Below are positions 1 to 8,101 of a stretch of DNA of 56,700 bases, in pieces. Position 1 is the stretch's first letter. Each line of letters starts with the position of its first letter. The notes below the pieces were generated by a model. That model was not told where the DNA came from. It was given only the letters and a program-made list of their open reading frames with translations, and made no database searches. Source of the stretch: Prolixibacteraceae bacterium. Lineage in GTDB: Bacteria > Bacteroidota > Bacteroidia > Bacteroidales > Prolixibacteraceae. The position numbers and the translations under genes were made by a program. The stretch spans positions 1-56,700 of the forward strand of contig JALOCD010000008.1 of the NCBI GenBank assembly GCA_023228025.1, written 5' to 3'.

Positions 1-6
1 TTTCAA

Positions 7-14
7 TATCTTTG
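7..14 (+). promoter_or_regulatory. -7 promoter box of the CDF transporter gene
   Basis: The octamer TATCTTTG matches the Bacteroidota -7 consensus TAnnTTTG and lies 43 bp before the ATG at 58. The -33 element would fall outside the window, so only half of the promoter can be seen. Confidence 0.5.
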
Positions 15-57
15 GGAAATCCTGCCATCCGAAAGGTAGGGCATCGATATCTGCAAA

Positions 58-966
58 ATGGAGCACAACCATTCAACATCGTCTGCTACAAAAAATACAA
101 ATCTCCCGTTTGTAATTGGCATTGCTTTGAATTTGGCCTATGTCCTTTTGCAAATCATAGTTGGATTGAAAGTCAACTCATTGTCCTTGCTTTCGGATGC
201 CGGTCACAATTTTTTGGATGTGAGCGGTTTGGCCTTTTCCCTTCTTGCTTTCAGGCTGACAAAGTCAAAAGCAACCGAGCGGCTTACCTATGGTTACAAA
301 AAATCTTCCATTTTAATCGCCTTACTGAATACTGTTATTCTTCTTCTGTCTATCGGAGCAATTGGTTATGAAGCCCTTCTGCGGTTTAGGAATCCTGAGC
401 CATTGGATGGGGTAACTGTGGCCTGGATTGCCCTGATTGGGATCTTTATCAATGGAATATCTGCATTTCTTTTTTTCAGGGAGAAGGACAAAGACATCAA
501 CATCAGAAGCGCCTTTTTGCACCTGCTTTCGGATGCGGTTATCTCGCTAGGATTGGTTGCCGGAGGTATAATCATATATTACACACATTATTACTGGGTT
601 GATTCATTGTTAAGTACCCTCATTTGTCTCGTGATTTTGTGGAGCACCTGGAACCTGCTTAAAAGTAGCCTGCACCTCTCTCTCGATGGCGTGCCTGAGG
701 ATATTGATTTAAATGAAATCAGCACAATGATCGGATCGATGGAAGGTGTTGAAAGTTTGCATCATGTTCATGTGTGGGCAATCAGTACCAAAGAGAATGC
801 ATTGACCGGGCACCTGGTGGTCGCTGAAAATTTGTCCGTCGATCGGATCAACATAATCCGTCGTGAGATCCGTGAAAGATTGTTGGTCCTGAATATTTCA
901 CATGCTACCCTTGAGATCGAAACTGTGAATGATCAATGTAGTAACGAACACTGCGATTCTTGTTAA
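58..966 (+). CDS. Cation diffusion facilitator (CDF) metal exporter, CzcD/ZitB type
   Basis: Inner-membrane antiporter that exports divalent metal (probably Zn2+) in exchange for protons. The first ~205 residues hold about six membrane segments. The two intramembrane metal-site motifs are visible as HxxxD at H50/D54 (in LLSDAGHNFLDV) and at H155/D159 (in HLLSDA), as in CzcD/ZitB-type members rather than the all-Asp YiiP type. A cytoplasmic ferredoxin-like domain follows, with the family-typical HHVHVWAIS near residue 238. Length (302 aa) is normal. Both ends look metal-binding: the N-terminus begins MEHNH and the last nine residues include Cys294, His298, Cys299 and Cys302. The start at 58 is supported by the -7 box at 7-14. 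No metal-sensing regulator is seen beside it. Metal specificity is inferred. Confidence 0.92.
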   Translation: MEHNHSTSSATKNTNLPFVIGIALNLAYVLLQIIVGLKVNSLSLLSDAGHNFLDVSGLAFSLLAFRLTKSKATERLTYGYKKSSILIALLNTVILLLSIGAIGYEALLRFRNPEPLDGVTVAWIALIGIFINGISAFLFFREKDKDINIRSAFLHLLSDAVISLGLVAGGIIIYYTHYYWVDSLLSTLICLVILWSTWNLLKSSLHLSLDGVPEDIDLNEISTMIGSMEGVESLHHVHVWAISTKENALTGHLVVAENLSVDRINIIRREIRERLLVLNISHATLEIETVNDQCSNEHCDSC

Positions 967-1047
967 TTGATAACGCTGACGGGGGAGTGATCCCCAATTT
1001 GGGGTTAGATTAATTTTGGCGATATTTGGTATTTAAACTATTTACCC

Positions 1048-2088
1048 ATGAGAATAACTGGCAGGAGGGAATTTGTAGTGAGTTCAGCGCTTTGTGGAAT
1101 TGGCATCGGACTGGCGGGTACTGTTGCCAAGGCCTCCACCCCAGAATTCAAAAATGGAGGGAAAAGAATCGGGATCATCGGGCTGGATACCTCACACTGC
1201 ATTGCTTTTACCAAAGCGCTGAATGGTTCGGATGCCGGTGAAACCTATCTTGGATACAAAATTGTGGCTGCATATCCTTATGGCAGTCGCGAAATTGTAA
1301 GCAGTTCAGAAAGAATTCCCGGATACACGGAAGAGGTTAAGAAGTATGGCGTTGAAATTGTAAATTCTATCGATGATCTGCTAGACAAAGTGGATGCAGT
1401 GATGCTCGAAACTAATGATGGCCGGCTGCATTTAGATCAGGCTCTTCTAGTTATTAAAGCAGGGAAACGGATGTTTATCGACAAACCCGTAACAGCTTCA
1501 CTCGCCGATGCAATTCTCCTTTATGAAGCAGCACAAAAACACGATGTGCCAGTTTTCTCAAGCTCTTCACCAAGGTATATATCTGGCATGGATGAACTCT
1601 TGGCGGGAAAAATCGGAAAAATTATAGGTGCGGAGACCTACAGCCCGGCAAAGCTGGAGAAGACCCATCCAGATCTTTTCTGGTATGGGATTCATGGTGT
1701 CGAAATGCTTTTTACTGCCATGGGAACCGGGTGCAAAAGTGTGGTCAGAATATCGAATGCAGATACAGACCTGGTTGTCGGAACCTGGAATGATGGAAGA
1801 ATTGGGACCTTTAGAGGCATAAGGAAAGGTAAATTAGATTATGGCGGAACCATTTATGGCGAAAAAGGCATCCAATCCTTTGGAAATTACGCCGGTTATG
1901 ATTTGCTGCTTATTCAGATCATACGGTTCTTCGATACAGGAATTGTTCCGGTCAAGCCTGAGGAAACCCTCGAGATAATTGCCTTTATGGAGGCTGCCGA
2001 TCTTAGCAAAGTGAACAATGGCGCTTCGGTGGAGCTGGATTTGGTCTGGAAGAGGGCACACGAAATTGCTTCAGAACAATCAAAGTAG
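1048..2088 (+). CDS. Gfo/Idh/MocA family oxidoreductase with twin-arginine signal
   Basis: Predicted NAD(P)-dependent sugar or cyclitol oxidoreductase carried out of the cytoplasm by Tat. Residues 1-30 form a Tat signal (RREF at 6-9, then a hydrophobic stretch ending near AKAS). A Rossmann fold starts at RIGIIGLDTSH (~40). The family's EKP signature appears as DKPVTAS near residue 146, a conservative change. The C-terminal half is the alpha/beta substrate domain. It is 44 bp from a second Gfo/Idh/MocA gene on the same strand, so the two probably share a transcript. TAATTTTG at 1011-1018 could be its -7 box, but no -33 element stands at the right distance. The substrate cannot be told from sequence. 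Confidence 0.88.
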   Translation: MRITGRREFVVSSALCGIGIGLAGTVAKASTPEFKNGGKRIGIIGLDTSHCIAFTKALNGSDAGETYLGYKIVAAYPYGSREIVSSSERIPGYTEEVKKYGVEIVNSIDDLLDKVDAVMLETNDGRLHLDQALLVIKAGKRMFIDKPVTASLADAILLYEAAQKHDVPVFSSSSPRYISGMDELLAGKIGKIIGAETYSPAKLEKTHPDLFWYGIHGVEMLFTAMGTGCKSVVRISNADTDLVVGTWNDGRIGTFRGIRKGKLDYGGTIYGEKGIQSFGNYAGYDLLLIQIIRFFDTGIVPVKPEETLEIIAFMEAADLSKVNNGASVELDLVWKRAHEIASEQSK

Positions 2089-2132
2089 CGTAAAATCTAT
2101 TCAAAATAAATCATTCTAACTGACATCTATTT

Positions 2133-3476
2133 ATGGAAAATGCAAGAAGGGATTTTATCAGAAAAACTGTAATTGGGGCTTCGGCCCTCAGTGTGGGCGG
2201 TGTTTTACCCGGTTTCAGCGCCAAAAGTTATGCCAGGATTGTAGGGGCTAACAACAAAATAGTGGTTTCGATGATGGGTGTAAACTCAAGGGGGAAAGCC
2301 CTGGCAAAAAACTTTTCCATCCAGGAAAATTGCGAAGTTGCCCATATTTGTGATGTGGATTCAAGGGCTATTACCAATTGTATCGATGCAGTTAAGGATA
2401 GACAAAGGGTTGTCCCAAAGGGATTTGAAGATTTTAGAAAATCACTCGAAAGTAGAGATGTTGATGCGCTTGTTATCGCGGCGCCAGATCACTGGCATGC
2501 TCCCGCTTCACTACTGGCACTACAGGCCGGCAAGCATGTCTATGTTGAGAAACCATGTTGCCACAATCCAAGAGAGGGAGAAATTCTGGTTGAGGCTGCC
2601 CAAAAGTACAACAAAGTTATCCAGATGGGTAACCAACGCAGGTCGTGGCCCAATGTGGTGAAAGGAATTCAGGAACTGAAAAACGGCGCCATTGGCAAGG
2701 TCTATTTTGGCAAAGGATGGTACACAAACAACCGGGGACCGATCGGGATTGGCAAAAAGGTTGAAGTTCCGCAATGGCTCAACTGGGATTTGTGGCAGGG
2801 TCCGGCTCCCAGAAAGGAGTTCAAAGACAATTTTGTACATTATAACTGGCATTGGTTTTGGCATTGGGGAACCGGCGAAGCCTTGAACAATGGCACGCAC
2901 ATGATCGACCTGCTCCGCTGGGGATTGGAGGTTGATTTTCCGGTGAGGGTCAGTTCAAATGGAGGAAGGTTCCGTTACAAGGATGATTGGGAAACACCTG
3001 ATACGCAGATTATCAATTTGGATTTTGACAAAGGAGTTTCCATGTCATGGGAGGGAAGGAGCTGCAATGGAAAACCGATTGAAGGGAGCTCTGTCGGAGT
3101 GGTTTTCTATGGAGAGAATGGCAGTCTGCTAATACCTAGCGGGAACAGTTATACGATTTTTGATCTTCAGGGTAAGGTCGTCAAAGAGGTAAAAGAGCAG
3201 CAAAAGATAGATCCGCGCGACCTTTCCAACCCCTCTGAGCAAGTTGATGCACTCCATATTCAGAATATGTTTGATGCCATCAACAACGGAGCGCCCTTAA
3301 ATTCTGGCGTGGATTCAGGTTTCAAGAGTACATTGCTGGTCCAATTAGGCAATATCTCACAGAGAGTCGGACGAAGCTTAAACATTGATCCATCCAATGG
3401 ACATATTCTGAAGGATCAGGAAGCGACAAAATTTTGGTCGCGAAGCTATGAAAAAGGATGGGAGATGACATTGTAA
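2133..3476 (+). CDS. Gfo/Idh/MocA family oxidoreductase with twin-arginine signal
   Basis: Second exported NAD(P)-dependent oxidoreductase in tandem. It has a Tat signal (ARRDFIRKT at residues 4-12, hydrophobic core, then GFSAKSYA), a Rossmann domain from about residue 36, the nucleotide-site motif YVEKPCCHNP near 136, and the long C-terminal domain usual for the 440-450 aa Bacteroidota subgroup (WNWDLWQGPAP-like segment and GTHMIDLLRWGL). It differs clearly from the 346-aa upstream copy, so the pair is not a recent duplication. It is followed after 59 bp by a URO-D-fold gene on the same strand, which suggests one catabolic unit. Substrate unknown; members of this subgroup are often linked to sugar-derivative or cyclitol oxidation. 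Confidence 0.9.
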   Translation: MENARRDFIRKTVIGASALSVGGVLPGFSAKSYARIVGANNKIVVSMMGVNSRGKALAKNFSIQENCEVAHICDVDSRAITNCIDAVKDRQRVVPKGFEDFRKSLESRDVDALVIAAPDHWHAPASLLALQAGKHVYVEKPCCHNPREGEILVEAAQKYNKVIQMGNQRRSWPNVVKGIQELKNGAIGKVYFGKGWYTNNRGPIGIGKKVEVPQWLNWDLWQGPAPRKEFKDNFVHYNWHWFWHWGTGEALNNGTHMIDLLRWGLEVDFPVRVSSNGGRFRYKDDWETPDTQIINLDFDKGVSMSWEGRSCNGKPIEGSSVGVVFYGENGSLLIPSGNSYTIFDLQGKVVKEVKEQQKIDPRDLSNPSEQVDALHIQNMFDAINNGAPLNSGVDSGFKSTLLVQLGNISQRVGRSLNIDPSNGHILKDQEATKFWSRSYEKGWEMTL

Positions 3477-3535
3477 CATAACTTTTCAGGGTTATTCCTA
3501 TTCACAACTTGCCATGAATCAGACAAATTTAGAGA

Positions 3536-4624
3536 ATGCATCAACAGCTTATCAGCTACATTGCGCTTGGAGCGCCTGCTACCAGAAGACCAGCTACTGA
3601 AAATTTACCCTTTTTACGGCCCGAAATAGGCTTTACCCCCAAGTGGTACCACCAAGCGCTTGGAATCGATTTTGGTGAAAAATGGCATATTGATCCAGTA
3701 TACCGAAAGCAAGCAATTTTGGCCATGCGTTATGAAATTGACCTGCGTTTTCCAGGTAATAGCATTGGGAGGATGGATGGACAGGAAGAGTCACCGGACC
3801 TTCTAACCGGTGTTTTCGGCGCCTGTACCGTTGCCGCCATGTTTGGTGTTCCCATTCGGTATGACAAAGAGCAATGGCCTACCAGCGAACATTTTCAACT
3901 TACCGATGAAGAGATGGGGCGGTTGAAACCTGTTAACCCGGAAACCAATCCTTTTTTTCAGACTTTGATGAAACAAGTTGATTGGATTGAAAAGAACGAA
4001 GGAAAAGTTGTAGGATTTATCAACTGGCAAGGAGTATTGAACAATGCTCAGCGTCTGAGGGGGCAGCAACTATTTCTCGACATGCTGGTGTCTCCTGATT
4101 TGGTAATGAACCTGCTCGAATGTGTTACCACCACCATGATTGATGCGGCCAAAACGCTACAGAAAAGACAAAAACAGAGCGGAGTGAACTATTCATTTTT
4201 CACCGTAAGCAATTGTTTGGTTAACATGATACAACCAGAATTATATCAGGAATTTATATTGCCATTTGATATAAGGATTGCCTCTGAATTTGATGCGATA
4301 GGAATTCACAATTGTGCATGGAATGCTTCTCCATACCTGGCTGATTATGCTTCAGTTCCAAAAGTAGGTTACATCGACATGGGGATCAGTTCTGACTTGT
4401 CCAAAGCCAGGAAACTGTTCCCTGGAACCAGGAGATCGCTGATGTATACACCCATGGATTTGGTCAACAAACCAATCGATGATGTTCGCAAAGATCTGGA
4501 GTACATCGCAGCGAATTATGGTCCGTGCGATATCGTTGCTGCAGATATTGAAGAAGGTTCCCCGGATGAAAGGGTAAGTAAATTTATAGAGCTTTGCGCT
4601 CAAATGAGTGAACAATTTGGCTAA
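3536..4624 (+). CDS. URO-D-fold protein, corrinoid-methyltransferase-like
   Basis: Belongs to the uroporphyrinogen decarboxylase fold family, but looks like the MtaA/MtbA methyltransferase side rather than heme HemE. Near residues 260-265 it has IHNC, and a further Cys (GPCDIV) follows after about 70 residues, giving the HxC-X(~70)-C zinc-ligand pattern known from methylcobamide:CoM methyltransferases. The N-terminal segment FLRPEIGFTPKWYH is typical of the Bacteroidota branch of this family. No corrinoid protein or activator gene is adjacent; instead it follows two exported Gfo/Idh/MocA genes. The start is uncertain: an earlier ATG at 3514 lies in another frame and stops after 28 codons. The protein has no signal peptide, so it should act in the cytoplasm. 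The methyl donor, if any, is unknown. Confidence 0.75.
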   Translation: MHQQLISYIALGAPATRRPATENLPFLRPEIGFTPKWYHQALGIDFGEKWHIDPVYRKQAILAMRYEIDLRFPGNSIGRMDGQEESPDLLTGVFGACTVAAMFGVPIRYDKEQWPTSEHFQLTDEEMGRLKPVNPETNPFFQTLMKQVDWIEKNEGKVVGFINWQGVLNNAQRLRGQQLFLDMLVSPDLVMNLLECVTTTMIDAAKTLQKRQKQSGVNYSFFTVSNCLVNMIQPELYQEFILPFDIRIASEFDAIGIHNCAWNASPYLADYASVPKVGYIDMGISSDLSKARKLFPGTRRSLMYTPMDLVNKPIDDVRKDLEYIAANYGPCDIVAADIEEGSPDERVSKFIELCAQMSEQFG

Positions 4625-4636
4625 TTTAGTTCGATC

Positions 4637-4843
4637 TTAGTGCAAAAATAAGCCGGGATAGGAACATGGCAGAATTTTCCTTCCTCCATTTTCCCGGATC
4701 CAGGTCTCGAACTGTCGTTTCCCTTTTTTTAGCAGGATTACCCTGCCTCCTGCTATCGGATCTTCAGGGTCTTTCATGATTTTAGAGACTCGTCCATATG
4801 CCAGTGCAATACAGTGGAATACGGTGATGTAATCGTTTCTCAA
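4637..4843 (-). CDS. Possible small hypothetical protein (68 aa)
   Basis: Open frame whose ATG lies 3 bp after the stop of the phosphatase gene on the same strand, which is compatible with a coupled small gene. The product is basic in its middle (KKGKRQFETWIRENGGRK) and shows no signal peptide, membrane segment or known motif. It fills the short gap between two convergent genes. I do not recognise it, and it may be a chance frame. Confidence 0.22.
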   Translation of the reverse strand: MRNDYITVFHCIALAYGRVSKIMKDPEDPIAGGRVILLKKGKRQFETWIRENGGRKILPCSYPGLFLH

Positions 4844-4846
4844 ACA

Positions 4847-6625
4847 TTATTTTTTCAAATTGAATGAATCAATTAATTTTCCCTGCATGTTAACCGATTC
4901 AAGATGTAGGCTGTTACCATCAATTTTTACATATTGAAAGAGTTGACCCTTGCTGTCTGTGACTTCAGCATATGGTTCAGGGTCAAAATTTTGATCCCTG
5001 TTGGGAATTCCTACCGAAATCAGATAGGCTGTACCATCGCGATAGGAAGAGACTACTTTCCCAGCTTTCATTGGTTTCGAGCGCATGTAATAATGGAGGT
5101 GGCCGCCGTAAACCATGTCGACATGGTATTTATCGAACAGCGGAACCCAGGCCTTCTGAATGTCGAGATAAGGCTCTTCGCGATTGTATGGAGCAAAATG
5201 AAACATGGCAATCTTCCAGGTAGCCTTGGTGGCAGCTAGCTGCTTTTCGATCCAGGCAGTCTGGGTATCAATAGGGGAAGTGGCGTCGATCATCAGAAAG
5301 AGCGCATTCTTGTATGTAAAGGAATAGGTCTGTTCTTGTGGTACACCCTTCGGGCCATTCATGGGATAGCTGAAAAGATCGCAATACAGTTTAGCCCCCA
5401 GACCGGCACGGTTGTCGTGGTTTCCGGGTACGGACATAAATGGAATTTTGCAGGCTGTCTCTTTCGAATGGTCAAAAAGGGCATCCCACTGATCTCGGTT
5501 CAAACCATCACTCACCAGGTCCCCTACGATCGAAAAGAATGAAGCATCAGGATGTGCAGCCCAACCTTTGTGGAGAATCTCACCGAATTTTGGGGAATAG
5601 TGGGTATCTCCAAACCACAGGAAGGAGAAGGATGAATTGGTAGATGCCGTGGTAAAGCTTTCTGAATCAGACCACTCGTTTTGGGAAGCAATTTGGTATT
5701 GATAAGTAGTTCCTGGTTTCAGTCCTGTCAATTTTGCCGTATAGTGATTGGAATAGCGATCGTTCACCAGCATGCGGTCTTCCATTTTCATTTTATCTGC
5801 AACAATGGTTACTACTTTTGATGTTCCTTTTACCTTGTATTTTAAGGTGGAGGCATCCACGGTAGTGTTGGTCCGCCACTGTAGATCCATGCTGGATGAA
5901 GGATCCGAACTCCAGGTAAGGATAATTTGATCGGGATTTTGGGAAGAGGCATACGGTGTTGATCTGAAAGCGCCCACCAAATGCGATTCGGAAGCCCTTC
6001 CCCTCGTTGTGGTAAGCAGCTGCTGGCCAGTCATGGCCACAGGAACATCCCGCAAAACAAGTTCATCCCAATCCATGTAGGTTGAAGCGCCATCTTGCAA
6101 AACGCCAAACTTCTGATCCACGGGAATAACAGGATTGATTTGCAATTTATCTTGTTTGTTTACTGGCGCTACTGAGACAAAATAGTGAAGCGCCAAGCCG
6201 TTTTCGAAACCATTTACGCCCAGTCCAACCCTCCCTTTTGGGAACTGCTTCTGCCAGATATCATAGGTTGTTTGACTGTTTTTAACTGTCATGGGCGTCT
6301 TTTGGAAACCAATTCCGGCAATCCAAAATGGAAGGGTCTTTTGTTCCTTGCTAACCATCAAGGAGACAGTTGCCGGCACATTAACATCAAACACCCAGTG
6401 GCAGGTCGAGAGAACCGTTAACTCATCTTGGGTGAAAAGCTTCATGACCTGTGCCAGATCAAGTTTCATCAATTCTTCAGGACCTTTTGTATGGTACAAT
6501 TGGGTAATGGCACGATCTATTACCTGGTGAACGGTCTGCTCTTTCTGGGCTCCAAATGTTTTTCCAACGAGGAGAAGGAACACCAGGGTTGTACGAAATA
6601 AGCTTAAAAATTTTCCGGTCTGCAT
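4847..6625 (-). CDS. Exported purple-acid-phosphatase-like metallophosphoesterase
   Basis: Predicted periplasmic or secreted phosphatase. A signal peptide (hydrophobic LVFLLLVGKTFGAQ) covers residues 1-26. After an N-terminal region of unclear fold comes a fibronectin/purple-acid-phosphatase N-terminal-like beta domain (about 205-325; GLKPGTTYQYQIAS is typical). A calcineurin-like metallophosphoesterase domain follows (about 335-550) with its metal ligands in order: GDTHY, GDLVSDG, GNHDNR, the His of MFHFAP, and GGHLHYY. All expected dinuclear-site residues are therefore present. It stands alone on the minus strand, with a 207-bp gap before porV. The natural substrate is unknown; phosphate release from organic phosphoesters is the family role. 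Confidence 0.88.
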   Translation of the reverse strand: MQTGKFLSLFRTTLVFLLLVGKTFGAQKEQTVHQVIDRAITQLYHTKGPEELMKLDLAQVMKLFTQDELTVLSTCHWVFDVNVPATVSLMVSKEQKTLPFWIAGIGFQKTPMTVKNSQTTYDIWQKQFPKGRVGLGVNGFENGLALHYFVSVAPVNKQDKLQINPVIPVDQKFGVLQDGASTYMDWDELVLRDVPVAMTGQQLLTTTRGRASESHLVGAFRSTPYASSQNPDQIILTWSSDPSSSMDLQWRTNTTVDASTLKYKVKGTSKVVTIVADKMKMEDRMLVNDRYSNHYTAKLTGLKPGTTYQYQIASQNEWSDSESFTTASTNSSFSFLWFGDTHYSPKFGEILHKGWAAHPDASFFSIVGDLVSDGLNRDQWDALFDHSKETACKIPFMSVPGNHDNRAGLGAKLYCDLFSYPMNGPKGVPQEQTYSFTYKNALFLMIDATSPIDTQTAWIEKQLAATKATWKIAMFHFAPYNREEPYLDIQKAWVPLFDKYHVDMVYGGHLHYYMRSKPMKAGKVVSSYRDGTAYLISVGIPNRDQNFDPEPYAEVTDSKGQLFQYVKIDGNSLHLESVNMQGKLIDSFNLKK

Positions 6626-6787
6626 GTTAATAAATTAAATTAGCAAATCAATACACCCTCTGGAGGGGAGTAAAGATCCATTAGTAGTATATTTTAAATA
6701 AAATCTGACCGGCTATGCGCCAAAAAACTGCCGGTTTTCTGTTAGTTGATAGTGGCAACAATCTGCCGGTTATTTAGTTGAGCGAAA

Positions 6788-6809
6788 AGTCTGCGATTCG
6801 TAACAGACT
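6788..6809 (-). terminator. Possible terminator after porV
   Basis: AGTCTG and CAGACT form a 6-bp stem with a 10-nt loop. Read on the minus strand the stem is followed by TTTTCG, 24 bp beyond the porV stop. The stem is short, so this is a weak call. Nearby, CTGCCGGTT occurs twice, 32 bp apart (about 6729 and 6761), without obvious function. Confidence 0.3.
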
Positions 6810-6832
6810 TGTACCATGATTGAAAAACAAAG

Positions 6833-8023
6833 TTACAGTCTTTTACTCTTGTTAAATGATTTTACATCAAAAAGAAGGGTGAAACGGATGGTGTTGGCCA
6901 ACGGATTGTTCTGATGTATCGGAACCAGGTAAGAGAAATCGATGGAACAAATATTCATCTTTATGCCAAGACCGGTAGAGAAAAATTTCCGGTTTCCTTT
7001 GAATTCACTCTCTGAGAAATATCCACCACGGACTGCAAATTGATGGTTGTACCAATATTCAACACCTGTGGAAAAATTGATCTCCTGCAACTCCTCTTTA
7101 AATCCACCCGGTGCATCGGAAAAGGAGCTGAAAATGGAACTGACTACCGACATATTGGTACTATTGTCTGGAAGGACAATTCCTCCGGATGAGGTCATGT
7201 TGCCTGAAGTGGTCTGGGGTGTAGGGACCAATAATTTATTGATATCGAATGAAATAGCTAACGAGTTAAAACTGTCAAACTCCTTGCTGTAGGTCGTTCC
7301 CAGCTTAAGATTGGCAGGGAGGAACTCTTTGTTCTGACCATCATCGTAGGATATTTTTCCGCCAATGTTGGAAAGATTGATACCGGCCGAGATGGACTGG
7401 TCGTTGCTGCTGTTGCCGAAATTTTTGGTATAATAAAAAGAGACGTCGGTCGCAAACGTATGACCGGGTACATAGGATTCAGGGCCAATCCCTCCTGAAA
7501 GATCAGAGCGGATGTATCTGATGGCGACTCCTCCTGAAAAATAATCTGAGAGTTTTCTTGAGTAGCTAAAGTCAAAAGCGAACTCATTGGGACTGACATT
7601 TGCAAGACTGCTGCCATTTTGATCAGTGAGCAAGATGTCGCCCATCGAAAAGTATCGAAGTGAGGCCCCAAGAGTTTGATATTGGTCCAGTTTATAGTAT
7701 CCCGACAGGTACGCCAAATTGATGTCATTGACCAACTGTCTTAACCACGGAGTGTAAGACAAAGCAAATCCAAAATTATCATTCGTAAATGCATATTTTG
7801 AAGGGTTCCAATACTGGGAATTCGCATCCGGTGATGTGGCAACTCCTACATCACCCATGGCGCCATGCCTCGAATCTGGTGTTATTGTCAGAAATGGAAC
7901 AGCAGTAGTAATTGGGTTGTATTGAATTTCCTGTCCTGTTGCCAAACTTTGGGAGTATACAGTTTGACAAAGCATTATAGCGAATATAACAACCAATAGT
8001 CTGTCAAAGTGAATTATTCTCAT
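6833..8023 (-). CDS. porV: Type IX secretion outer-membrane protein PorV (LptO)
   Basis: Outer-membrane beta-barrel of the type IX secretion system. In known systems PorV shuttles cargo from the translocon to the PorU sortase. Residues 1-24 are a signal peptide ending CQTVYSQ. The mature N-terminus has the family signature AVPFLTITPDSRHGAMGDVG with SQYWNPSKYAF after it. The rest is alternating beta strands, ending in a strand rich in aromatics (IRFTLLFDVKSF). 396 aa is the normal size. Unlike in Porphyromonas, porU is not next to it. Instead it is preceded by an 887-aa exported protein gene 78 bp upstream on the same strand, possibly co-transcribed. Confidence 0.9.
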   Translation of the reverse strand: MRIIHFDRLLVVIFAIMLCQTVYSQSLATGQEIQYNPITTAVPFLTITPDSRHGAMGDVGVATSPDANSQYWNPSKYAFTNDNFGFALSYTPWLRQLVNDINLAYLSGYYKLDQYQTLGASLRYFSMGDILLTDQNGSSLANVSPNEFAFDFSYSRKLSDYFSGGVAIRYIRSDLSGGIGPESYVPGHTFATDVSFYYTKNFGNSSNDQSISAGINLSNIGGKISYDDGQNKEFLPANLKLGTTYSKEFDSFNSLAISFDINKLLVPTPQTTSGNMTSSGGIVLPDNSTNMSVVSSIFSSFSDAPGGFKEELQEINFSTGVEYWYNHQFAVRGGYFSESEFKGNRKFFSTGLGIKMNICSIDFSYLVPIHQNNPLANTIRFTLLFDVKSFNKSKRL

Positions 8024-8101
8024 TCATTTTTTATTAGAGGTTAAAATCCGGATTTTCATCCAAAGTAAGATTAAATTTTTTAGGTTTAGAAACAAAAAAG
8101 A

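Noticed and set aside
12..371. Open frame of 119 aa overlapping the start of the CDF gene
   Set aside because: Different frame of a clear CDF transporter; the product is Cys/Phe-rich without family features.
3514..3600. Earlier ATG as start, or frameshift, of the URO-D-fold gene
   Set aside because: It lies in another frame and stops after 28 codons; the sequence does not join convincingly to the family N-terminus, so I keep the start at 3536.
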